In this document: positions 1 to 4,990 of the stretch, piece by piece | Numbering within the stretch: position 1 is the stretch's first letter | Layout of the letters: every line of letters starts with the position of its first letter | Assembly: GCA_937898445.1 (NCBI GenBank) | Contig: CALEJY010000062.1 | Location: forward strand, 1 to 8,560 | Source of the DNA: an uncultured Candidatus Melainabacteria bacterium | GTDB lineage: Bacteria > Cyanobacteriota > Vampirovibrionia > Gastranaerophilales > Gastranaerophilaceae | DNA length: 8,560 nucleotides | Reading direction: 5' to 3' | Notes under the pieces: model-generated | Database searches by the model: none | What the model saw: only the letters and a program-made list of their open reading frames with translations | What the model was told of the DNA's origin: nothing | Position numbers and translations under genes: made by a program

Positions 1-891
1 ATCCACGTCAACTTTTTGAAATAATTTATCACACATTGTATCTGTTATTATAAACCCATTCGGTTTAACAATTCTCGGCATATTTTTAATTGTACTGTAA
101 AATTCATCATCATTTTCAATATATCCCAAAACATTATTCATAGATAAAACATCAAAACTATTATCAGGATATTTTTTAATATCATCTTGAATCCTAGTTC
201 CCCATTTTGACTTAGTTTTATTATTATATGTTTTATACAAATAATCAAAAATCTCATCATTTACCCTAAAACCGCTTTGTAAAACAGTATCGCCATACAT
301 TTGAGCATATGTAACAAAACTTGATTTTGCAAATATTGGTTCTTTTCCCCAAAAACCATTATAATGTGAGCAACTCAATAAAATATTTTTAGTTGGCTTT
401 GCTTGTAAATCAACAGTTTGTAAATTCAATACGTCTTTTAATTTTTTATCTTTAATAATCTCTTTTATTGATGTCAAATAAGAAAAAGGTTCTTGAGATC
501 GCCCTATTCCAACAATTAGCATAGACTTTTTATCATTAGTATTTTTATTGAATAACGTTGAAAATACATCTATAATATCTTTAAAATAAGAGGTTTCACC
601 CAATATAATTCCTCTACGAAAAAAGCTTGATGCTCTAAGACCTGGATTATATTTATTTATTTTGTAAAAATCAGGATGAGCCTTTTTAGTTACTTCATTG
701 TAGTTTTCTACAGTTAAAACATTTCTCTTAATATGAGTAATTTTTTCAAACTTATCAACATCTGGAAGTTTTGGTTTCAGAATAATTTTACTTGTCAAAT
801 CTAATAAATTACTATCACTATTTCCTTGAAAACTCTGATTACAATGCCGCCTAATATTAAAATTCAATAGTATATCGTTTTTTACAAACAT
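1..891 (-). CDS. CheR-like SAM-dependent methyltransferase, C-terminus cut by window edge
   Basis: An open frame of 297 codons runs from ATG at 891 to the window edge without a stop; the C-terminus lies outside. Seen: ETSYFKD (residues 99-105) resembles the FFR segment at the start of CheR catalytic domains. LIVGIGRSQEPFSYL (125-139) matches the SAM-binding CheR motif usually written AGCSxGxEPYS. SFDVLSMNNVLGYIEN (245-260) followed by KPNGFIITD (276-284) matches the FDxIxxRNVLxYF...LKPGG block. The family methylates glutamates of chemoreceptors, but there is no chemotaxis gene here and the first motif is degenerate (GIGRSQ), so the substrate is unknown. The N-terminal ~30 residues are non-catalytic and contain NQSFQGN (18-24). 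A Shine-Dalgarno-like GAAGG (minus strand, 904-900) sits 8 bases before the ATG. The gene diverges from the phosphatase gene at 1276. Confidence 0.72.
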   Translation of the reverse strand, partial: MFVKNDILLNFNIRRHCNQSFQGNSDSNLLDLTSKIILKPKLPDVDKFEKITHIKRNVLTVENYNEVTKKAHPDFYKINKYNPGLRASSFFRRGIILGETSYFKDIIDVFSTLFNKNTNDKKSMLIVGIGRSQEPFSYLTSIKEIIKDKKLKDVLNLQTVDLQAKPTKNILLSCSHYNGFWGKEPIFAKSSFVTYAQMYGDTVLQSGFRVNDEIFDYLYKTYNNKTKSKWGTRIQDDIKKYPDNSFDVLSMNNVLGYIENDDEFYSTIKNMPRIVKPNGFIITDTMCDKLFQKVDVD

Positions 892-974
892 AAAAAATAC
901 CTTCGTTCAAAAAAAACCTTAAAATAAAATATTTTGCCAAATAAAAATAGCTTCGTAAAAAAAATTTATAATAT

Positions 975-1003
975 ATTAAAAACAATTAACTTTGTATTTT
1001 CAA
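975..1003 (-). promoter_or_regulatory. Candidate sigma70-type promoter for the methyltransferase gene
   Basis: On the minus strand TTGAAA (1003-998) and TTTAAT (980-975) are separated by 17 bp. This would give a 5' leader of roughly 75 bases before the ATG at 891. The DNA is very AT-rich, so chance matches are common; the correct spacing and orientation are the only support. Confidence 0.35.
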
Positions 1004-1066
1004 AATTACTTTAATTTCTAATTGTTACAATATGTTTAGGCATACCATAAAATATTTTAAATTTTC

Positions 1067-1096
1067 TTGAAATAATAAAATATTTAAGTTTATAAT
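1067..1096 (+). promoter_or_regulatory. Candidate sigma70 promoter for the phosphatase leader RNA
   Basis: TTGAAA (1067-1072) and a perfect TATAAT (1091-1096) are spaced by 18 bp. Transcription would begin near 1102-1105, just ahead of the structured leader at 1115-1242. The consensus -10 and the position immediately upstream of an RNA-like structure make this the best promoter in the window. Confidence 0.6.
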
Positions 1097-1103
1097 ACGG
1101 ATA

Positions 1104-1242
1104 TGAACAAAATATTTTTAACAGTTACACCAAAAATGTGTTGTTGGTCTAAGTTATAAGAACTTGGGAATTTTTTACTGTTAAAAAATAGATTTATATT
1201 TTTGAGTTCTTAAATCATTTTCGTTTTTAAGAACGATTTTTT
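1104..1242 (+). ncRNA. Structured 5' leader: candidate attenuator, riboswitch or small RNA
   Basis: Seen: TTTTTAACAGT (1115-1125) and ACTGTTAAAAA (1177-1187) form a perfect 11-bp closing helix around a 51-base interior. Inside are a 7-bp hairpin with one G-U pair (1149-1155 with 1161-1167, loop ATAAG) and a weaker one, either ACAC/GTGT (1127-1130 with 1138-1141) or ACCAA/TTGGT (1129-1133 with 1144-1148). An intrinsic terminator follows at 1206-1242. Bases 1157-1164 are fully complementary to 1205-1212, the 5' arm of the terminator, so an antiterminator could form only if the inner hairpin opens. I could not match it to a riboswitch class I know (no T-box, TPP, SAM, purine or c-di-GMP core). 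It could also be a stand-alone terminated RNA. Confidence 0.5.
1206..1242 (+). terminator. Intrinsic terminator within the phosphatase leader
   Basis: GTTCTTAAA (1206-1214) and TTTAAGAAC (1226-1234) make a perfect 9-bp stem with an 11-base loop, followed by GA and six T residues (1237-1242). It lies 33 bases upstream of the phosphatase start codon on the same strand, so it would block that gene unless disrupted, or else end an independent small RNA. Confidence 0.6.
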
Positions 1243-1275
1243 ATGCCCCGTTCAGATATTTAAAAGGATGCAACA

Positions 1276-2076
1276 ATGAAGATAAATAACATTTCCTATA
1301 CTAATTATAACCAGCAAAATCCTAGACCACAGATTGCCAAAAGCACAACAACAAACACAAATTTTTCATTTTTGGGAGTTAATACTATTGAAAAATTCAC
1401 ACCTCAAAACAACAAGTTGTTTGAATATTTGTTTGGACTGAAAAACATTGTCAGATTTGTTGATAAAGATATTACGGCAGGCGAAACCTTATCTAATGGC
1501 GACAATTCGTTCTTTAAATCTATTTCTAATCTCGGTACAAAAATTATTATTGATCTAAGGGAATTTGACAAAACTTATCAAGAAAAATGCCAAAAGAATG
1601 GAATTAAATATGTTTCTGTCCCTTTTACACATGTTCTAAAAGAGCGAAAAGATGCAATTTTTGATTACAAAAACAATGGCAAAGTCCAAGATAAATTTGT
1701 CAAACAAATTTCAACATTGGTAAAAAATTTGAAAAACGGAAATGCGTATATTGGTTGCCAATATGGCGTTGACAGAACAAATTTTGCGCTTGTTTTGGAA
1801 TATATTTTTAACTACAATTCGACCCACAAAGCCCCTAAAATTTTTCCATCAAATTACACAACGAGAAAAGCTTTGATAAACAAAAACATCAATTTAGTAA
1901 AAAAAATCATAAAAAGATTTTCAAATGAGCAGCGTGCGGCTTTAAATTTGCCAAAAGATTTTGATGAAAAAATTTTGCCCAAAAGAATTGGCGCAATCGT
2001 TAAAGAAAACTCAACCGGCGTGACAAAAGACACCATACAGAGATTAAATCGCAAAATTCAAGATTTGATTTTGTGA
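1276..2076 (+). CDS. Tyrosine/dual-specificity-type protein phosphatase
   Basis: The 266-residue product has the signature of the cysteine-dependent phosphatase fold. IIIDLRE (90-96) is the core strand with the conserved DLR. CQYGVDRT (161-168) is the C-X5-R phosphate-binding loop, with nucleophile Cys161 and Arg167, equivalent to HCxxGxDRT in DSP families, except that Gly160 stands where His is usual. An aspartate general acid is not obvious. Residues 1-40 are rich in Asn, Gln and Thr, end in NFSFLGVN, and look like a disordered tag, not a signal peptide. After the loop come about 95 basic, helical residues that I do not recognise. AAAAGGA (1262-1268) precedes the ATG at good distance. Upstream is a terminator-bearing leader, so expression is probably conditional. 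The substrate could be protein or inositol phosphate; the sequence does not say. Confidence 0.7.
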   Translation: MKINNISYTNYNQQNPRPQIAKSTTTNTNFSFLGVNTIEKFTPQNNKLFEYLFGLKNIVRFVDKDITAGETLSNGDNSFFKSISNLGTKIIIDLREFDKTYQEKCQKNGIKYVSVPFTHVLKERKDAIFDYKNNGKVQDKFVKQISTLVKNLKNGNAYIGCQYGVDRTNFALVLEYIFNYNSTHKAPKIFPSNYTTRKALINKNINLVKKIIKRFSNEQRAALNLPKDFDEKILPKRIGAIVKENSTGVTKDTIQRLNRKIQDLIL

Positions 2077-2101
2077 TAGATTTTTGCCCCAGAATTAATA
2101 A

Positions 2102-2404
2102 TTTATATACAAAATTGTAGTAATTATGTTGTGGGGTGGTCAAGCAAATCTTTTAACATCTTTTAGAGATGATAAAAAAGATTTTACGTATAAAAATGAA
2201 AATATTTACATACTTAGAGCATCTCACCCATCTAATGTTGGAGGCTCAAAAAAATACTCCGGAAATTTCAAAAGTGTCGCTAAAAAGCAAAAATGCCAAC
2301 CATTATCAAAAGATGTTAAAGGCTTTGTAGATAGTGAAAATAAAATTTTTGTAGAATGCAATAATATTTTAAAATCTAATAAAATAGATTGGAGTACGGA
2401 TTAA
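2102..2404 (+). pseudogene. C-terminal remnant of a uracil-DNA glycosylase-like gene
   Basis: The frame is open from 2102, after a TAA at 2099-2101. It reads YKIVVIMLWGGQA before and through the first ATG at 2126, which therefore lies inside a conserved strand. Seen: VVIMLWGGQA matches the VVFxLWGxxAQ strand of family-1 UDG. ASHPSNVGG corresponds to the HPSPLS DNA-intercalation loop. FVECNNILKSNKIDW matches the terminal FxxxNxxL...PIDW segment. The N-terminal half, with the catalytic GQDPYH motif, is missing, and no convincing ribosome-binding site precedes the ATG. UDG removes uracil from DNA; this piece cannot do so alone. An insertion between HPS and the last helix is longer than in E. coli Ung, so it may derive from a divergent phage-type member. 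It could alternatively be an expressed 92-residue protein. Confidence 0.6.
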
Positions 2405-2428
2405 AATTTATTTATAAAATTTTTCACC

Positions 2429-2445
2429 AGTCCCAAAACAGTCCC
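2429..2445 (+). repeat. Paired AGTCCC repeat, left of the att junction
   Basis: AGTCCC occurs at 2429-2434 and 2440-2445, starts 11 bp apart. The same pair with the same spacing occurs right of the junction at 2671 and 2682. Helically phased short repeats are typical of the arm-type sites bound by the N-terminal domain of tyrosine integrases. Their presence on the supposed chromosomal side is odd and may mark a remnant of a related element. Confidence 0.45.
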
Positions 2446-2499
2446 TTTTGGTACTAAATTGAGCTGTTTTTGAAAAATTCGAAATCCTAAAAACGCACT

Positions 2500-2524
2500 A
2501 AAAAAGAGCCTTTTCAGGCTCTTT
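2500..2524 (-). terminator. Intrinsic terminator downstream of the tRNA 3' fragment
   Basis: On the minus strand an 8-bp stem (2524-2517 with 2510-2503, AAAGAGCC / GGCTCTTT) with a six-base loop is followed by a T-run. It lies 6 bases after the CCA of the tRNA remnant, as expected for the native terminator of a tRNA gene read leftward. The + strand has only a short T tract, so minus is the better orientation. Confidence 0.7.
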
Positions 2525-2529
2525 CTAAA

Positions 2530-2553
2530 TGGAGGAGGAGGTGGGATTCGAAC
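2530..2553 (-). other. tRNA 3'-end fragment: attachment-site junction of the mobile element
   Basis: On the minus strand the order is G, TTCGAAT (T-loop, 2552-2546), CCCAC (3' T-stem strand), CTCCTCC (3' acceptor strand), T (discriminator), CCA (2532-2530). Beyond 2553 the required 5' T-stem strand GTGGG is replaced by an ACGTG context, and no anticodon or D arm follows, so this is not a complete tRNA. A tRNA 3' end separated from its body, next to a tyrosine integrase, is the standard signature of integration into a tRNA gene. The crossover probably lies between the T-loop and the 3' end. The intact tRNA should lie at the far end of the element, outside this window. Acceptor and T-stem resemble tRNA-Ser, but the U discriminator fits Cys or Gly better, so I leave the identity open. 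Confidence 0.75.
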
Positions 2554-2651
2554 ACGTATTTTTGCTTTTTGTGTTCTTAAATTTTCTCCTGTATCCTCTA
2601 ATATCGTTTAGTTTCAGCCAACCATTCTTTTAATAATTTCTAATAACTTTT

Positions 2652-2687
2652 AGGGACTTTTTGCCAAATTAGTCCCTTTTTAGTCCC
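2652..2687. repeat. AGTCCC repeat cluster right of the att junction, with a palindrome
   Basis: AGGGACT (2652-2658) and AGTCCCT (2671-2677) form a perfect 7-bp inverted repeat with a 12-base spacer, and a further AGTCCC follows at 2682-2687, 11 bp after the previous one. On the + strand the palindrome is followed by T residues and could act as a terminator. The repetition and the matching pair at 2429 and 2440 fit integrase or excisionase arm sites better. The rest of 2405-2702, apart from the tRNA remnant and its terminator, shows no gene. Confidence 0.45.
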
Positions 2688-2702
2688 ACGAAAATTGAAA
2701 TT

Positions 2703-3386
2703 TTATTTTTGTACCATTCTAGCATACTGCCAATCTTCTGGCAATATTTTCAACCATTCTAATTGTATCTTATTATTTTTTGCTTCTGCAACAAGATTTA
2801 TTCCCATAAGCATATCAGAACAGGTAATTTTTTCTTTATAAACTTCACCAAGTATATAAGTTAAGTATCTATGTAATAATAGTGAAAAATATATTAAACT
2901 ATCGCAAGTTTCATGCATAGTTTCAATTATGCATTTCATTTTTATTACAAAAATGTTTAAATTTTCTTTATCTGTTAATGAATAATTGTTAAATGAACTT
3001 ATCGCACTATTTAATCGTTCTTGATATTGCAAGATTTGGTTTAAAGCACTTACAGCACCTTTACTTGAATTTATCAAGAAGTCGTAATCTTTAATGTTTA
3101 TAGGTAATAACCAAGAAGAAAATGGTTGTCTTTCTGTTGCAACAGTTATATTACTTGCATTTATTGCTTGCAATTTTTTCGTTAAAGTTTTACGATATTC
3201 AATTAATGCTGGAACCTGTAATTCAATAAGCGTATGCAATATTATTGCTTTATTAATGTTTATTTTATGTTGTTCTTTTTCTCGCCTTTTATCTGTTAAC
3301 CACGCACCAAAATATACTGCCCCTAAAGAAGCAATAGCTGTTATAAATGGAGTTGCTATCCGCCACCTGTTTATATCTGAAATCAT
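2703..3386 (-). CDS. Single-pass membrane-anchored helical protein of unknown function (cargo operon, second gene)
   Basis: The 227-residue product is not a family I recognise. Seen: residues about 9-30 (WRIATPFITAIASLGAVYFG onward) form one hydrophobic membrane segment, followed at once by the basic stretch TDKRREKEQH, so the remaining ~195 residues should be cytoplasmic. That part is predicted by eye to be mostly alpha-helical, with no catalytic motif, HEPN R-X4-6-H or nuclease signature that I can see. GGAGG (3402-3398) lies about 11 bases before the ATG. The gene starts 20 bp after the stop of the coiled-coil gene, so the two are almost certainly co-transcribed and may act together at the membrane. 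It is the last gene before the element's attachment site, a common place for cargo such as phage-defence genes. That role is inference. Confidence 0.6.
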   Translation of the reverse strand: MISDINRWRIATPFITAIASLGAVYFGAWLTDKRREKEQHKININKAIILHTLIELQVPALIEYRKTLTKKLQAINASNITVATERQPFSSWLLPINIKDYDFLINSSKGAVSALNQILQYQERLNSAISSFNNYSLTDKENLNIFVIKMKCIIETMHETCDSLIYFSLLLHRYLTYILGEVYKEKITCSDMLMGINLVAEAKNNKIQLEWLKILPEDWQYARMVQK

Positions 3387-3405
3387 TATATTTTATACCT
3401 CCGAA

Positions 3406-4881
3406 TTAAGACTCATCGTCTATTTTTTGTTTATTGATAAAACTATTAGCGATTAATCCCTCATTTATTTTGTTAGATTGCATTATTTTTTGTTCATCAA
3501 TTGCATTTACTATCGGAGAACAAATTTTTCCAATTAAAGGTATTTGAGCAAGATTTTGTATAGATTCTGTTAGTTTAACACTATTATTGATTATATCCAT
3601 AATAGGATGGTCTGGTTTATTATATCCTTTAATTAGTTTTCCAGGATTTTGAGAATTCATTGAAACAACAGAATATAACAACCTTGATTTTAAGTCTTTT
3701 GCAATTTTTTCATCATCAATGTTCTCTATTTGTTTTGACAAGCCTTCAAAAGTTTTACTTAAAGATTCTTTGTAGGTATATTCTTCAATTAATCTTTTAG
3801 ATAGATTCATTCTTTTGTTTGCTGAATATGCCAACCAAAAAACAGGAGCATAAAGAGCTAAAACGGCACTCATTATTTTAGGAGTATCGTTGATTATTGT
3901 TTGTATTTCATAATTTAACCCGAAAAACATATAGCATGTTAAACTAATCGGTACAAGTGAAATAACCACCATCCACTTAATTGCACCTTTAAAAGCTTTG
4001 TAAGCTGATTGCATTTCTTGTTCTTCGCTTTCTCTTTTTGCTTGATATGCAGAACTCAATCCTGCAGTCATTGCTCGTGGTAGCAACGACTCAATTTGTG
4101 CAATTAAATCGCTATATTTTTTCTTCATATCTATAATAAAGCTATCTATTTCTGTCGTTTTTTCGTTTTGATATTCTTCAATTTCACTTTTTGTACTATC
4201 AAAGGATTCATTCAATTCATCAAAAGTTTGTTCAAGTTCCTGTTTTAATCCATCAATTTTTGTTTCTTCACCAGTTTCAGAATCCTTTTTAATATATCCT
4301 GTTATTTGGTTTCGAATTTTTGCTATTTCTGCTTTTTGTTTAGAAGATAGTTCAAACAGATTTTCAATTTGTTTTTGTGAATCAAGAATTTCAGTCTGTT
4401 TTTCTTTAACGGAATTTCTTAGAGTTGTTATTTCGTTAAGTATTGTTGTGCTACTTTTAATGTTTGCTATTAAAGGTTGAAGTTCTGTATTAGTATCTTG
4501 AAGATTATTTTGAATTGTTAATAAATTTTTCTCTTTTTGTTCAATAGCTTTAAGCTGTGCATTTATACTTTTTTTAGATTCAATATTTTCATTTGTCAGT
4601 TCTTGCATTTTAGCAAGACTCGTTTGTACATCTATAAAATATTTATCAATTTCTTCTTTTCGTTCTTTTGCCCTATTTTTGAAAAAAGCAGCTTCTTTTG
4701 ATGATTGTTTTGCATCTTTAACATCTTGTGGGAGAGGAATTTGTAAATTTTTTAATTCATCTGAAAATGTCTCAATACTAGTTGAAAAGCTCTCTTTTAA
4801 TTTACTAATTGTTTTTTCTTGTTCTAGAAGTTTCGCCCATAATTTTTTTCTTTCATCTTCTAAATAATTAATATCAACCAT
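3406..4881 (-). CDS. Long coiled-coil protein with two transmembrane segments, function unknown (cargo operon, first gene)
   Basis: The 491-residue product has three parts. Residues 1-265 are Glu/Lys/Gln-rich heptad-like sequence, a long coiled coil. LLPRAMTAGLSSAY (266-279) links to two membrane segments at about 303-322 (WMVVISLVPISLTCYMFFGL) and 336-352, forming a hairpin. Then comes KRMNLSKRLIEEYTYKES (356-373) with SKTFEGLSKQIE, an amphipathic block that looks conserved, and a helical C-terminal tail of ~105 residues. I recall LLPxAxxAGLxSA and EEYxxKxxxSKTFEG blocks in uncharacterised coiled-coil membrane proteins, but no named family or enzymatic motif. Coiled coil and tail should both face the cytoplasm. 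The start is supported by GGGAG six bases upstream of the ATG. It lies between the integrase and the att site, with the single-pass membrane protein 20 bp downstream, suggesting a two-component membrane system. Defence is a guess. Confidence 0.65.
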   Translation of the reverse strand: MVDINYLEDERKKLWAKLLEQEKTISKLKESFSTSIETFSDELKNLQIPLPQDVKDAKQSSKEAAFFKNRAKERKEEIDKYFIDVQTSLAKMQELTNENIESKKSINAQLKAIEQKEKNLLTIQNNLQDTNTELQPLIANIKSSTTILNEITTLRNSVKEKQTEILDSQKQIENLFELSSKQKAEIAKIRNQITGYIKKDSETGEETKIDGLKQELEQTFDELNESFDSTKSEIEEYQNEKTTEIDSFIIDMKKKYSDLIAQIESLLPRAMTAGLSSAYQAKRESEEQEMQSAYKAFKGAIKWMVVISLVPISLTCYMFFGLNYEIQTIINDTPKIMSAVLALYAPVFWLAYSANKRMNLSKRLIEEYTYKESLSKTFEGLSKQIENIDDEKIAKDLKSRLLYSVVSMNSQNPGKLIKGYNKPDHPIMDIINNSVKLTESIQNLAQIPLIGKICSPIVNAIDEQKIMQSNKINEGLIANSFINKQKIDDES

Positions 4882-4926
4882 TTTCTACTCCCTAGATTTG
4901 TAAAATTTCCCTTATTATCATTATTT

Positions 4927-4960
4927 ACTATAATTTAACCATGTTAGAAAAAATTAACAT
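4927..4960 (-). promoter_or_regulatory. Candidate promoter/operator of the cargo operon
   Basis: The 109-bp gap between the integrase stop and the coiled-coil gene start contains TATAGT on the minus strand (4932-4927), a fair -10. A perfect inverted repeat ATGTTA/TAACAT (4941-4946 with 4955-4960, 8-bp spacer) lies where a -35 would sit. There is no good -35 hexamer, which would fit a regulated promoter. A dyad in AT-rich DNA may also be chance. Confidence 0.3.
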
Positions 4961-4990
4961 TTTATTAATTATTTGAAAAGAAACAGTAAA

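Noticed and set aside
1104..1242. T-box, TPP, SAM, purine or c-di-GMP riboswitch
   Set aside because: None of the conserved core sequences of these classes that I know is visible; the element is therefore left unclassified.
1854..2054. Minus-strand 66-codon frame inside the phosphatase gene
   Set aside because: It is antisense to a well-supported coding region with family motifs and has no ribosome-binding site or recognisable product.
2530..2620. A complete tRNA gene on the minus strand
   Set aside because: Upstream of the T-loop there is no matching 5' T-stem, anticodon stem or D arm; only the 3' end is present.
3094..3456. Plus-strand 120-codon frame with hydrophobic stretches
   Set aside because: It is antisense to the cargo operon and spans the intergenic gap; its hydrophobicity mirrors antisense of Lys/Asn/Ile-rich helices. 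The minus-strand genes have proper ribosome-binding sites.
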